A stretch of DNA of 64,000 nucleotides from Chitinivorax sp. PXF-14 (GTDB lineage: Bacteria; Pseudomonadota; Gammaproteobacteria; Burkholderiales; SCOH01): positions 1-64,000 of the forward strand of contig NZ_JBFNXJ010000021.1 of NCBI RefSeq assembly GCF_040812015.1, written 5' to 3'. Shown in pieces: positions 28,372 to 38,180 of this stretch. The translations under genes were made by a program, and so were the position numbers. Positions within the stretch are counted from its first letter, which is position 1. Each line of letters opens with the position of its first letter. Below the pieces are notes generated by a model, which worked only from the letters and a program-made list of their open reading frames with translations, ran no database searches and was not told where the DNA came from.

Positions 28372-29445
28372 ATGCCCGTGAGCCGGAAGATCAGGGTCGT
28401 GGTCGTCGATGATTCCTCGCTGATGCGGGCAATCCTGAAGGAGATCCTCAGCCAGGCTGCGGACATCGAGGTCGTCGGTATCGCCGGCGATCCCTATCAG
28501 GCGCGAGAGGTGATACGCGAGCAGAACCCCGATGTCGTCACGCTCGATGTCGAGATGCCGCGCATGAACGGGCTCGACTTCCTCGAAAAGCTGATGCGGC
28601 TGAAGCCGACGCCGGTGGTCATGGTGTCGAGCCTGACCGAGGCGGGCTCCGACATCACGGTGCGCGCGCTTGAACTCGGCGCGGTGGATTTCGTCGCCAA
28701 GCCGCAGGTTGACCTGGCGGGCGGCATGCAGGCCTATGCCGGCATGCTCGTCGACAAGATCAGGACCGCCGCCAATGCGCGCGTGCGCCGCCTGGTGACA
28801 CGGCCAGCGCCGTCGGCCCCGGTGGGGGAGAAGCTGGCGCCGGTGTTGCGCTCGACCGAGAAGATCATCGCGCTTGGGGCCTCGACCGGCGGTACCGAGG
28901 CGCTCAAGGAGGTGCTGTCGGCCTTGCCCGCCGATGCGCCGGCCATCCTGATCACCCAGCATATGCCGGAGCGTTTCACCACCTCGTTTGCCAAGCGCCT
29001 CGACAGCCTTTGCCGTGTGCATGTGCGCGAGGCGACGGACGGCGAGCGCGTGCTGCCCGGCCACGCCTATCTTGCCCCGGGGCACTCCCACCTCGAGCTG
29101 GCTCGCAGTGGCGCCAACTACGTCTGCCGTCTGCATCAGGGCGCCCCGGTGAACCGGCATCGGCCCTCCGTCGACGTGTTGTTCGATTCGGTCGCCCGCG
29201 TGGCCGGCCTCAATGCCGTTGCCGCGCTGCTGACCGGCATGGGGGCCGACGGCGCCCAGGGCCTCTTGCACGTGCGCGAGGCCGGCGGTAGAACCGTGGC
29301 CCAGGATGAAGCCAGCTGCGTGGTGTATGGCATGCCGCGCGAGGCGGTCAATCTTGGTGCTGCCGAGCTCGTCCTGCCGCTGGGAGAGATCGCCGTGCAA
29401 CTGCTGGCCTGGACCCATGGCAAGGAGAAGGCCTTCCGCATCTGA
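28372..29445 (+). CDS. cheB: CheB, receptor methylesterase response regulator
   Basis: With the ATG at 28372 the protein is 357 residues; a longer open frame runs upstream through cheD and is not coding. The receiver domain has Asp59 in TLDVEMP. A linker (about 140-162) leads to the methylesterase domain with the catalytic triad Ser171 (GASTGG), His197 (TQHMPE) and Asp293 (TGMGADGA). CheB removes receptor methyl groups when phosphorylated by CheA. It is the last gene of the chemotaxis operon. Confidence 0.96.
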   Translation: MPVSRKIRVVVVDDSSLMRAILKEILSQAADIEVVGIAGDPYQAREVIREQNPDVVTLDVEMPRMNGLDFLEKLMRLKPTPVVMVSSLTEAGSDITVRALELGAVDFVAKPQVDLAGGMQAYAGMLVDKIRTAANARVRRLVTRPAPSAPVGEKLAPVLRSTEKIIALGASTGGTEALKEVLSALPADAPAILITQHMPERFTTSFAKRLDSLCRVHVREATDGERVLPGHAYLAPGHSHLELARSGANYVCRLHQGAPVNRHRPSVDVLFDSVARVAGLNAVAALLTGMGADGAQGLLHVREAGGRTVAQDEASCVVYGMPREAVNLGAAELVLPLGEIAVQLLAWTHGKEKAFRI

Positions 29446-29694
29446 TGCCCACCTGAAAGCGGCTGGCTAGGCCATTTGTAGTGCTGGTAACATCAATAAA
29501 TTAGAATATAATATATTTTCAATTTACAGGGGCAGACGGCGGCCAGCCCAGGCAGTGCGCCCCGGCGGTGTCGGTCGCCGCCGGCTGCAGCGCCGCTGGC
29601 CGGCTGCCAAAGCGTTGGTGGGGGGCTATGCTGAATAGCGAAGCCAGCCGCAGGGCCACCACTCGAATCCGTCATATAGGGACTACCCAGCACA

Positions 29695-30933
29695 ATGCCA
29701 TCATGCGAATACTTTCTCGGCAGGCAGCCGGTCATGGACCGGCAGCAGCGCCTGGTTGGCTATGAGCTGCTGTTTCGGGACGGCACACGGAATGCCGCGA
29801 ACGTCATCAGCGACGTGCACGCGACGGCCAGCGTCATCGAGACCATGTTCGCCCAGCACGGGGTGGAGCAGGTGCTCGGTGAGCACTTCGGGCTGATCAA
29901 CGTCAACGAAGACCTGTTGATGAGCGACATCATCGAGTTGCTGCCGGCACGGCAGATCGTGCTGGAAATACTGGAAACGGTGGTGGTCAACAACGCCATC
30001 GTCGAGCGCTGTGCCGAGCTCAAGCGCATGGGCTACCGCTTGGCGCTCGACGACGTGATCGCGTTCGATACCGGGCTGCAGCGGCTGTTTCCGTACCTCG
30101 ACATCATCAAGTTCGACATGGCGGTGATCGACGCGGAGCGTGTGGCATCGATCGCCCGCTCGCTTGGCTCGCACCGGCCGGCGTTGCTGGCCGAGAAAAT
30201 CGACAAGCAGACGCAGTTCGATGCCTGCCTCAAGATCGGCATGGACCTGTTCCAGGGCTATTATTTCGCCAGGCCGGTGACGCTCTCCGGGCGGCGCCCG
30301 TCGCCGAGCGAGCAGCAGTTGCTGCGCCTGCTCGGGATGGTGATCGGCGAAGCCAGCGATGCCGACATCCTCGCGGGCTTGAAGAGCAGCCCGGAGCTGA
30401 GCGTATCGCTGATGCGGCTGGTGAACTCGGTGGCGAGCGGCCTGCCGATCAAGATCGACAGCATCCCGCATGCGCTGCGCATCCTCGGGCGGCAGAAGCT
30501 GCAGCGCTGGCTCCAGCTCTTGCTGTTCGCCCATGGCAGCGTGCCACCCGGTGGCGGTGCACCGCTGACCCAGCTCGCCGCCACGCGCGGCCGCTTCATG
30601 GAGCTGCTGGCCATGGAGCTTGCCGCCGAGCAGCCCGCCCTGCGTGAAAAGGCATTCATGGTCGGCCTCTTGTCATTGCTCGATGTGCTGCTGCAGCAGC
30701 CGCTTGCGTCCCTGCTGGAGGCGCTGCACCTGGCCGACGACGTAACGCAGGCGCTGCTGCAGCGCCAGGGCGTGCTTGGCCGCCTGCTCGATGCTGTCTG
30801 CGCGAGCGAGGCCGGCCCCGATGCGGTGATCGACTGGGAGGCGTTGAATATCGATGCGGAGCGCTTCAACCAGTGTGAGCTCGACGCGCTGGCCTGGGCT
30901 GGCGCCCTGGGGCAGCAGCGTGGCAACGGCTGA
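29695..30933 (+). CDS. EAL-HDOD signalling protein (YuxH type)
   Basis: The 412-residue protein has an N-terminal EAL-like domain (about residues 5-195) and a C-terminal HDOD domain (about 200-395). The opening FLGRQPVMDRQ and YELLFRDG replaces the classical EAL motif with ELL, which is the hallmark of this family. Several usual catalytic residues remain (Asn in NVNED, Glu in LEILE, DD, Lys in IKFD, Gln in FQGYY). Whether it degrades c-di-GMP cannot be told from sequence. It is separated from cheB by about 250 bases, including an AT-rich stretch with TATAAT at 29507-29512, so it may have its own promoter. Confidence 0.88.
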   Translation: MPSCEYFLGRQPVMDRQQRLVGYELLFRDGTRNAANVISDVHATASVIETMFAQHGVEQVLGEHFGLINVNEDLLMSDIIELLPARQIVLEILETVVVNNAIVERCAELKRMGYRLALDDVIAFDTGLQRLFPYLDIIKFDMAVIDAERVASIARSLGSHRPALLAEKIDKQTQFDACLKIGMDLFQGYYFARPVTLSGRRPSPSEQQLLRLLGMVIGEASDADILAGLKSSPELSVSLMRLVNSVASGLPIKIDSIPHALRILGRQKLQRWLQLLLFAHGSVPPGGGAPLTQLAATRGRFMELLAMELAAEQPALREKAFMVGLLSLLDVLLQQPLASLLEALHLADDVTQALLQRQGVLGRLLDAVCASEAGPDAVIDWEALNIDAERFNQCELDALAWAGALGQQRGNG

Positions 30934-31060
30934 TCGGCCGCACCCCGGCTGACACCGTACCGCATCTGCCTCGCCGGCCACGGCCCGTGTGGCGGCCATC
31001 CCAAGCGGCAACGCCCTCAATTCGTCCGGCGGAATCCCCCGCCTGCGTGCATAGTGAAGC

Positions 31061-31783
31061 ATGGCGAATGAAAACCCAGGCAAACCGGTCTTCAGCGTAC
31101 GCGGGCTGACCAAGGTCTACCGGATGGGCGAGGTTGAGGTGCCCGCGCTGCGCGGCGTCGATCTCGATCTCTTCGCCGGTGAAATGGTGGTATTGCTGGG
31201 GCCATCGGGCAGCGGCAAGTCGACCTTGCTCAACATCCTGGGCGGGCTCGATACGCCGACATCGGGCGCGGTCTCCTACCTCGATCGGTCGCTGACGGCT
31301 GCCAGCGAGCACGAGCTGACGCGCTTTCGCCGTGAGCACGTGGGTTTCGTGTTCCAGTTCTACAACCTGATCCCGAGCCTGACCGCACGCGAGAACGTCG
31401 CCGTGGTGACCGAGATCGCCAGGGCGCCGATGCGGCCCGAGGATGCGCTGCGGCTGGTCAACCTGGGCGAGCGCCTCGATCATTTCCCGGCGCAGCTGTC
31501 GGGCGGCGAGCAGCAGCGGGTGGCCATCGCCCGTGCCATCGCCAAGAACCCATCGGTGCTGCTGTGCGACGAGCCGACCGGCGCGCTCGACTCGCAGACC
31601 GGCGTGGTCGTGCTCGACGCGCTGGAACGCGTCAACCGCGAGCTCGGCACGCTGACCGTGCTGATCACGCACAATATGGGCATCGCCGACATGGCCGACC
31701 GCGTGATCCGCCTGTCCGACGGGGCGATTGCCGATACCCGCGTCAATGTCGCGCGCAAGCCCGCGCATGAGCTCAACTGGTGA
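31061..31783 (+). CDS. ABC transporter ATPase, MacB/LolD type
   Basis: The 240-residue ATPase has Walker [10 protein letters not shown] (47-55), Q-loop [13 protein letters not shown], signature LSGGE (146-150) and Walker B VLLCDE (166-171), typical of the LolD/MacB/FtsE class that powers FtsX-type permeases. It is the first of three overlapping genes (ATPase, permease, periplasmic adaptor). The stop codon overlaps the permease start. The substrate is unknown; in this class it may be a lipoprotein, peptide, macrolide-like compound or lipid. Confidence 0.92.
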   Translation: MANENPGKPVFSVRGLTKVYRMGEVEVPALRGVDLDLFAGEMVVLLGPSGSGKSTLLNILGGLDTPTSGAVSYLDRSLTAASEHELTRFRREHVGFVFQFYNLIPSLTARENVAVVTEIARAPMRPEDALRLVNLGERLDHFPAQLSGGEQQRVAIARAIAKNPSVLLCDEPTGALDSQTGVVVLDALERVNRELGTLTVLITHNMGIADMADRVIRLSDGAIADTRVNVARKPAHELNW

Positions 31784-34152
31784 TGAAGGCGCTCGACCGC
31801 AAACTGCTGCGCGATTTCTGGCACCTGCGCGGCCAGGTGTTCGCCATCGCGGCCGTCATCATGGGCGGGGTGGCGACGCTGGGGATGTCGCTGTCGACCT
31901 ACGATTCGCTGCTGTCCACGCGCGACCGCTTCTATGCCAACTACCGCCTGGCCGATGTCTTCGCCAACCTCAAGCGCGCGCCCGAGCCGGTGGCCGAGCG
32001 TGTGCGTGCCGTCGCGGGCATCGAGCGGCTCGAAACCCGCATCGTGGCGGGGGTCAAGCTGGAGGTGGCGGGCTTCGGCGACCCGATCACCGGCCTCCTG
32101 CTGTCGCTGCCCGACCATGGCGAGCCCCGGCTCAACGCGCTGCACCTGAAGCGTGGCCGCATGCTGCAGCCTGACAGCGGCGACGAGGCGCTGGTGGCGG
32201 AGACCTTTGCCGAGGCGCACGGCCTTAGGCCCGGCGACCGGGTCGGCGCCATCATCAACGGCAAGCACAAGTGGCTGGCTGTCGTCGGCATCGTGGTGTC
32301 GCCCGAGTATGTCTACCAGATCGCGCCTGGCGCCATGTTTCCCGATTTCAAGCGCTACGGCGTGGTGTGGATGGGGCGGCGTGCGCTGGCTGCGGCCTAT
32401 GGCATGGATGGCGCGTTCAACAACCTGACGGCGAAGCTGGTGCGCGGTGCGCGGCTACAGGACGTGATCGACCAGATCGACGCCATTCTCGGCCGCTACG
32501 GCGGCACCGGCGCCTATGGCCGTAAGGACCAGTTGTCCAACCGCTTCCTGGCCGAGGAACTGAAACAGCTGCAGACGACCGCGACCATTTTTCCCGCCAT
32601 CTTCCTCGGCGTGGCCGCCTTTCTGCTGAATGTGGTGGTGAGCCGGCTGATCGCGCTGCAGCGCGAGCAGATCGCCATCCTCAAGGCGTTTGGCTATTCG
32701 CGGCTCGCCATCGGCTGGCACTTCGTCAAGCTGATCCTGCTGGTAGTGGCGCTGGGCGTGGCCGCAGGCACGGCGCTGGGCGTGTGGTTCGGCCTCGGGC
32801 TGTCGCGGGTCTACACCGAGACGACCTTCCGCTTTCCCTACCTTGACTACCATCTCGATGCCGGCGTGCTGCTGATCGCCTTCACGGTGACTGCCACGGC
32901 CGCCGTCAGTGGCACGCTGTTCTCGGTGTTCCGTGCGGCCGGGCTCGCGCCGGCCGAGGGCATGCGGCCGGAGACGCCAGCCAGCTACCGCGTTACGCTG
33001 CTCGAGCGGGCCGGCCTGCAGCGCTGGTTTACCACGCCGTCGCGGATGATCATCCGCCACATCGAGCGGCGCCCGGTGAAGTCGCTGCTGACCGTGCTCG
33101 GCATCTCCACCGCCTGCGCGCTGATGATGGTAGGCAACTACCAGAAGGGCGCCATCGATTTTATCGTCGACGTGCAGCTGCGCCAGTCTGCGCGTGAAGA
33201 CCTGTCGCTGAGCTTCATCGAGCCGACCTCGGGCAAGGCACTGCACGAGCTGGCTGCGCTGCCCGGCATCAACCATGTCGAAGGGTTCCGCGATGTGGCG
33301 GCGGTGCTGCGTTTCCGCAACTATCACTTCCGTTCCGCCGTGTTCGGCATTCAGCCCGAGGGGCAGCTGCACCGCTCGCTGGATCGCCAGCTGCAGCCGG
33401 TGCGGGTGCCGGCCGGCGGCATCGTGCTGACCGATCACCTGGCCGAGCGCATCCTGCACGTCAAGCCTGGCGACTGGCTGACGCTGGAGATACTCGAAGG
33501 CGAGCGCCGTGTGCTGCAGGTGCCGGTGCTGGGCATTACGCGGCAGTTTCTCGGCGTCTCCGCCTACATGCAGCAGGCCTCGCTGAACACCTTGTTGCGG
33601 GAGGGCGACGTGGTCTCTGGCGCCTATCTGGCCATCGCACCCGGCGCCGAGGCTGCCGTGTACCGAGCGCTGCACGATCGGCCGCGCGTGCTGGGCATGG
33701 TGGCCAACGCCAGCGCGATCCGCAGCTTCTACGCCACGATCGGCGAATTCGTGTTGTTCTACAACCTGGTCGCCACCTTGCTGGCCGGCGCGATTGGTTT
33801 TGGCGTGGTCTACAACAGCGCGCGCATCGCCTTGTCCGAAGGCGGGCGGGAGCTGGCCAGCCTGCGGGTGCTGGGCTTCACCCGTGGCGAGATCGCCTAT
33901 ATCCTGCTCGGTGAGTTCTGCCTGCTCACGCTCGCGGCGATCCCGCTCGGGATGCTGGCCGGCGTCGGGCTGGTGGCGGTGCTGGTCGGCGCGTTCCAGA
34001 ACGAGCTGTATCGCCTGCCGCTGATCCTCAATCCGGACAATTTCGCCAAGGGCGCCGCGGTGGTGGTAGTGTCGGCGCTGCTGTCGGGCTGGCTGATCTG
34101 GCGCAAGCTCGGGCGCCTCGATCTGGTCGCCGTGCTCAAAACGAGGGAATAG
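31783..34152 (+). CDS. ABC transporter permease with two FtsX-type domains
   Basis: I take the ATG at 31783 (shared TGATG with the ATPase stop); an in-frame GTG lies one codon upstream. The product is about 789 residues. A first membrane segment (about residues 16-38) is followed by a periplasmic domain, three membrane segments around 265-385, a second anchor near 435, a second periplasmic domain and three C-terminal segments (about 640-780). This duplicated FtsX layout suits a single protein acting as a pseudo-dimer. It likely moves substrate within the periplasm or across the envelope with the adaptor encoded next. Confidence 0.9.
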   Translation: MKALDRKLLRDFWHLRGQVFAIAAVIMGGVATLGMSLSTYDSLLSTRDRFYANYRLADVFANLKRAPEPVAERVRAVAGIERLETRIVAGVKLEVAGFGDPITGLLLSLPDHGEPRLNALHLKRGRMLQPDSGDEALVAETFAEAHGLRPGDRVGAIINGKHKWLAVVGIVVSPEYVYQIAPGAMFPDFKRYGVVWMGRRALAAAYGMDGAFNNLTAKLVRGARLQDVIDQIDAILGRYGGTGAYGRKDQLSNRFLAEELKQLQTTATIFPAIFLGVAAFLLNVVVSRLIALQREQIAILKAFGYSRLAIGWHFVKLILLVVALGVAAGTALGVWFGLGLSRVYTETTFRFPYLDYHLDAGVLLIAFTVTATAAVSGTLFSVFRAAGLAPAEGMRPETPASYRVTLLERAGLQRWFTTPSRMIIRHIERRPVKSLLTVLGISTACALMMVGNYQKGAIDFIVDVQLRQSAREDLSLSFIEPTSGKALHELAALPGINHVEGFRDVAAVLRFRNYHFRSAVFGIQPEGQLHRSLDRQLQPVRVPAGGIVLTDHLAERILHVKPGDWLTLEILEGERRVLQVPVLGITRQFLGVSAYMQQASLNTLLREGDVVSGAYLAIAPGAEAAVYRALHDRPRVLGMVANASAIRSFYATIGEFVLFYNLVATLLAGAIGFGVVYNSARIALSEGGRELASLRVLGFTRGEIAYILLGEFCLLTLAAIPLGMLAGVGLVAVLVGAFQNELYRLPLILNPDNFAKGAAVVVVSALLSGWLIWRKLGRLDLVAVLKTRE

Positions 34153-35360
34153 TGGGGAAGCCGCTCATCATGCGCTTGCGTGCACACTTGGGGTTCGTCC
34201 TGCTGGCGCTGATCGTGCTTGGCGGCCTGGCGTTCGGCTTCTTTCCGCGCGCCATCGAGGTCGAGACGGTGGCGGCGACGCGCGGGCCGCTTCAAGTCAT
34301 GGTGGAGGAGGAGGGCAAGACCCGCGTGCGCGAGCGCTACCTGATCTCGGCACCCGTCGCGGGCCATGCGCGGCGCATCGCGCTGAAGGTTGGCGATAGC
34401 ATCATCGCGGGCCAGGCCGTGGCCGAGATCGAGCCGGCGCGCTCGGTGGCGCTCGACCCGCGCGCCCATGCCCAGGCCACGGCTACCGTGAAAGCCGCCG
34501 AAGCCACGCTGGATGCCGCCCGCGAGTCGGTGCGGGTGGCGGCGGCGAGTGCCGAACTGGCACGGCTGGAGGTGGCGCGCAACGAGGCCCTGTTCCGCCA
34601 GCAGTTCGTGTCGCGGCAGGCGCTCGATGCAGCGCAGGCGGAACAGCGCCGCACCCGTGCCGCGCAACTGTCGGCCGAGCATGCCGCCACTGCGGCGTCG
34701 TTCGACCTGGAGCGGGCCCGCGCCGCGCTGCAGGCCACGTCGCGCGTGCCTGGCATGGCGGCGGACGTGCTGGCGGTGCGCACGCCGATCGACGGCCGCG
34801 TGCTCAAGGTGATCCACGAAAGCGAAGGTGATGTGCCGCCCGGCGGTGCCCTGATCGAGCTCGGCGACTCCGGCTCGCTCGAGATCGAGGTGGAGGTCCT
34901 GTCCAGCCAGGCCGTCAGGATCACGCCGGGCAACCCGGTGCGGCTGGATCGCTGGGGTGGGGACAGCGCCTTGCAGGGCCTCGTGCGCGTGGTCGAGCCG
35001 ACCGGCTTCACCAAGGTTTCCGCACTTGGTGTCGAGGAGCAGCGCGTGCGGGTGATCGTCGATCTCACCTCGCCGCGCGAGGCATGGCGCCGGCTCGGCG
35101 ATGGCTATCGGGTTGAGGCGCGTTTCATCGTGTGGGAGGGGCAGGATGTGCTGCAGATACCAGCCAGCGCGCTGTTCCGTCAGCAAGGCGGCTGGGCGGT
35201 GTTTGCCGTCGAGGCTGGCCGCGCCCGCCTGCGCCAGGTCGTCATCGGCCAGCAGAGCGGCCTGCAGGTGCAGGTGACATCGGGCCTCAAGGCCGGCGAC
35301 GTGCTCGTCAGCCACCCCGACGACAAGGTGAGCGACGGGGTACGCGTCAAGGCGCGCTGA
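34152..35360 (+). CDS. Periplasmic adaptor (HlyD/MacA family) of the ABC exporter
   Basis: The 402-residue protein starts with GTG sharing a base with the permease stop (TAGTG); an ATG six codons downstream (34170) is also possible. It has one membrane anchor (about residues 13-30), a split lipoyl/barrel-sandwich domain, an alpha-helical hairpin rich in Ala (about 95-200), and beta-barrel and C-terminal domains. The helical hairpin would contact an outer-membrane channel, none of which is encoded next to it. It completes an ATPase-permease-adaptor exporter. Confidence 0.88.
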   Translation: MGKPLIMRLRAHLGFVLLALIVLGGLAFGFFPRAIEVETVAATRGPLQVMVEEEGKTRVRERYLISAPVAGHARRIALKVGDSIIAGQAVAEIEPARSVALDPRAHAQATATVKAAEATLDAARESVRVAAASAELARLEVARNEALFRQQFVSRQALDAAQAEQRRTRAAQLSAEHAATAASFDLERARAALQATSRVPGMAADVLAVRTPIDGRVLKVIHESEGDVPPGGALIELGDSGSLEIEVEVLSSQAVRITPGNPVRLDRWGGDSALQGLVRVVEPTGFTKVSALGVEEQRVRVIVDLTSPREAWRRLGDGYRVEARFIVWEGQDVLQIPASALFRQQGGWAVFAVEAGRARLRQVVIGQQSGLQVQVTSGLKAGDVLVSHPDDKVSDGVRVKAR

Positions 35361-35605
35361 GCGAGCCAGGCTTGCGCCGCCATCGGGCTTGATTCTGGCG
35401 GGCCACCGCCGCCGCGAGCTCACCCGGGCCTATCGACGGCGCGCACCAAGCCGGTGAAGGCCGCGCTGGTGAGTCAGGCATTCGTCGAGCCCATTTCCAC
35501 CGGGGGGGCCTTGAAAAACCGCCTCAGGCGGGCGAAAGTGACGGTGGGCGCATACGCCGCAGGTGTTCTGAAGCGCCCCATTGCGTCACCTCACGGATCG
35601 CCATC

Positions 35606-36067
35606 ATGCCCACGCTCGAACTTAAAATCCCGCCGCCCGTCGTCGCCCTGATCATGGGGGGCGCCATGTGGGGCATTTCCCGCTACACGCCGGGTATCGA
35701 CATGCCGCTGCCCGCGCGGGTGGCGCTTGCGCTCGTACTGCCGCTGCTGGGCGGTGGCATCAGTTATGCCGGTGCCAGTGCCTTCCGCCGTGCCCGGACG
35801 ACCGTTAACCCGCTCAAGCCCGAACAGGCCTCGACCTTGGTGACGGGCGGCATCTATCGGCTGACGCGCAACCCGATGTATGTCGGTGGCGCGCTCGTGC
35901 TGCTTGGCTGGATGGTCTTTCTTGCCGCACCGTGGGCGCTGGTCGGGCCGATCGCCTTCGTGGCCTACATCACGCGCTTTCAGATCATGCCCGAAGAGCG
36001 CGTCCTTGCCGCGAGGTTCGGTGAAGCCTATGGTGATTACCGGGCGAAGGTCCGGCGCTGGTTGTGA
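35606..36067 (+). CDS. Isoprenylcysteine methyltransferase-like membrane protein
   Basis: The 153-residue protein has three or four hydrophobic segments and the C-terminal signature of the ICMT/PEMT-like family: GGIYRLTRNPMYVGG (about residues 82-96), and EERVLAARFGEAYGDYRAKVRRW at the end. In this family these residues bind SAM. The bacterial substrate is usually unknown. It stands alone, about 245 bases after the adaptor gene, and converges on the GGDEF gene. Confidence 0.85.
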   Translation: MPTLELKIPPPVVALIMGGAMWGISRYTPGIDMPLPARVALALVLPLLGGGISYAGASAFRRARTTVNPLKPEQASTLVTGGIYRLTRNPMYVGGALVLLGWMVFLAAPWALVGPIAFVAYITRFQIMPEERVLAARFGEAYGDYRAKVRRWL

Positions 36068-36092
36068 CGGGCTTGCCCGGCAACAGCCTGGG

Positions 36093-36117
36093 CTGAGCGC
36101 CTGCTAAGCGCGCTCAG
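36093..36117. terminator. Hairpin between convergent genes
   Basis: CTGAGCGC at 36093-36100 pairs with GCGCTCAG at 36110-36117, with a nine-base loop, between the convergent methyltransferase-like and GGDEF genes. The right arm overlaps the stop of the GGDEF gene. There is no U-tract, so it is only terminator-like. Confidence 0.35.
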
Positions 36118-38180
36118 GCGCGCACCACATTGCGGCCACCCGATTTGGCCCGGTAGAGCGCCGCATCGGCGCGGTTCACCACGTCGTCCTCCTTGTCGTC
36201 GGCATGCCCGGCCACCGCCACGCCGATGCTGACGGTGATCGACCCAACCCCGGGAAACGGGGCATTGGCGATGATCTGGCGGATCTTTTCCGCCATCGTC
36301 AGCGCACCTTCGAGACCCGTGTCGGGCAGCAGGGCGAGGAACTCCTCGCCGCCGAAGCGGGCCAGGAAATCGACTTCCCGGATCGACGATTGGACGAGGT
36401 GGGCAAAATGCTTCAGCACCAGGTCGCCGATTTCGTGCCCATAGGTATCGTTGACGTTCTTGAAATGATCGATGTCGAGGAACAGCACCGAATAGGCCGT
36501 ACCGCTTCGCTTCATGCGCAGCCGCTCGGCCTTGAGCCGCTCCTGGGCGGCAATGCGGTTATGGATGCCGGTCAGGGCGTCGGTGCGGGCCAGCTTGGCG
36601 AGCTCCTCGTTGGCGGTGGACAGCTCTGCCGTGCGTTGCGCCACCTGCTGCTCCAGGTGGGTGCGGTAGGATTTATTCAGCGCCATCAGCTCAAGCTCTG
36701 CCTGCTTGCGCGCGGTGACATCCATCGCCGTCCCCAGCAGTTCCACGATTTCGCCGGCATCGTTGCGGATGGCCTCGCACTTCATGTCGAGCCAGATGGT
36801 GTGGCCATCGGCATGAATGGCGGGGAGCTCCAGCGAAAAGCTCTGGCCGGTACGCAACGTCTCGGCCACCGCTTCGAGCAGCTGTACGCGTGCATCGTGC
36901 GATAGCAGGGACAGGCAATCCTTCAGCAGGCGCGGAATCTTCCTGCCAAATATCTCTTCCGACGACTCGGACACCAGCAGCTCGGGCGAGTCTTGCCGCC
37001 AGCGCCAGTGGCCGAAGCGGGCGAGGTAATGGGCTTCCTTCAGCTCAGCGCCCTGGGCCTGCAGTTTCTCGTTGGCTTCCAGCAGCGCATTGGTGCGGCG
37101 CGTCAGCAATATGGAGGCATGGTTGATCGCGACGGCAACTTCGGCGGCCTCGCAAATCGCGACCGGCGGAATCGGTGCCAGCTCGGCGTTGCCGAGCCTG
37201 GCGGCGGGTTCCAGCAAGGCATGGAGCGAGTCGGCGATGCTGCGGCTCAAGGTCCATGCCAATGCCAGGCCGAGCGCCAGCATGGCGATCATGCCGGCCA
37301 GCAGGGTGGCGATCGGCGCCATCAGCTCGCGCCGGGTGGTGGCGTGCGGCGTGGCAATGGCCACACCCCAGCCCGTCGTTCGAGAGCGGCTCCAGCTGAT
37401 CTCGGACGGAATGCCCTCGCGTGTGGGGACGTCTATCGACCCTTCCGGCGATACGCGCATCCGGTCGAGCACCGGCTGAACCGCTTTCTGGCCGACGAAA
37501 CGCCCCTGACCGTGCGTGCGTGCGACGATGGCGCCCTGGCTGTCGAGGATGGCGACGATCTTGTCGGGGGCGAAGGACTGGGCGGCGAGGATCTGGCTGA
37601 AGGTACCCGGCATGACACCCATGCTCAGGTCGTACTTGACCTGGCCGTCGATGATCACCGGCACGTCCACGCTGATGATGGATTTACGTAACACGCCACC
37701 CAGATAAAGGTCGGATACGACCGCCTGGCCGGTCTCGAACACCTGCTTCAGCTGCTTCGGGTTGCCGTGTTGCGGCAGTGCCGCGCCAATCGGTCGCAGC
37801 GTATTGAACACCTGCTGCCCGGTCGCGTCGGCCAGCACGACGTTGGCGCCAGCCTTGGTGAGGGCCAGGATTTCCCGGGCACGCTCATCGAACCGCTCGA
37901 AATCGCCCCTGCGCAGCGCGCCGGCCGTGGCGAGCACCTGTGCCACGGTCTGGGCCTGCGTCAGACGGCTGTCGACGACCTGGGACAGTGCGCGCGCCGT
38001 GGTGATCGTCTCACGCTCCGCATTGGCTGCGCCGCGCTGGTATTCCCGCACAAACAGGAAGGCGACGCCGATCATGCCAGGCAGCAGGCTGGCGAACACG
38101 AGCCAGGCCAGGAGTACCCGGATTCGCCGGCCGCGAATCGGGAGGGGAGGGCCAAGCAGTTCTGTCGATCTCAAAGGCAT
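36114..38180 (-). CDS. Membrane diguanylate cyclase with Cache, PAS and GGDEF domains
   Basis: The ATG at 38180 gives 688 residues; a longer start adds a 60-residue, low-quality leader. A membrane segment (about residues 19-41), a Cache-type periplasmic sensor (about 45-280), a second membrane segment (about 287-310), a HAMP-like stretch, a PAS domain with PAC motif (about 370-490), a short coiled coil and a GGDEF domain follow in order. GGEEF (610-614) should be active, and the RxxD inhibitory site REVD (601-604) is present five residues upstream. It should make c-di-GMP in response to an external ligand and could feed PelD. Confidence 0.92.
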   Translation of the reverse strand: MPLRSTELLGPPLPIRGRRIRVLLAWLVFASLLPGMIGVAFLFVREYQRGAANAERETITTARALSQVVDSRLTQAQTVAQVLATAGALRRGDFERFDERAREILALTKAGANVVLADATGQQVFNTLRPIGAALPQHGNPKQLKQVFETGQAVVSDLYLGGVLRKSIISVDVPVIIDGQVKYDLSMGVMPGTFSQILAAQSFAPDKIVAILDSQGAIVARTHGQGRFVGQKAVQPVLDRMRVSPEGSIDVPTREGIPSEISWSRSRTTGWGVAIATPHATTRRELMAPIATLLAGMIAMLALGLALAWTLSRSIADSLHALLEPAARLGNAELAPIPPVAICEAAEVAVAINHASILLTRRTNALLEANEKLQAQGAELKEAHYLARFGHWRWRQDSPELLVSESSEEIFGRKIPRLLKDCLSLLSHDARVQLLEAVAETLRTGQSFSLELPAIHADGHTIWLDMKCEAIRNDAGEIVELLGTAMDVTARKQAELELMALNKSYRTHLEQQVAQRTAELSTANEELAKLARTDALTGIHNRIAAQERLKAERLRMKRSGTAYSVLFLDIDHFKNVNDTYGHEIGDLVLKHFAHLVQSSIREVDFLARFGGEEFLALLPDTGLEGALTMAEKIRQIIANAPFPGVGSITVSIGVAVAGHADDKEDDVVNRADAALYRAKSGGRNVVRA

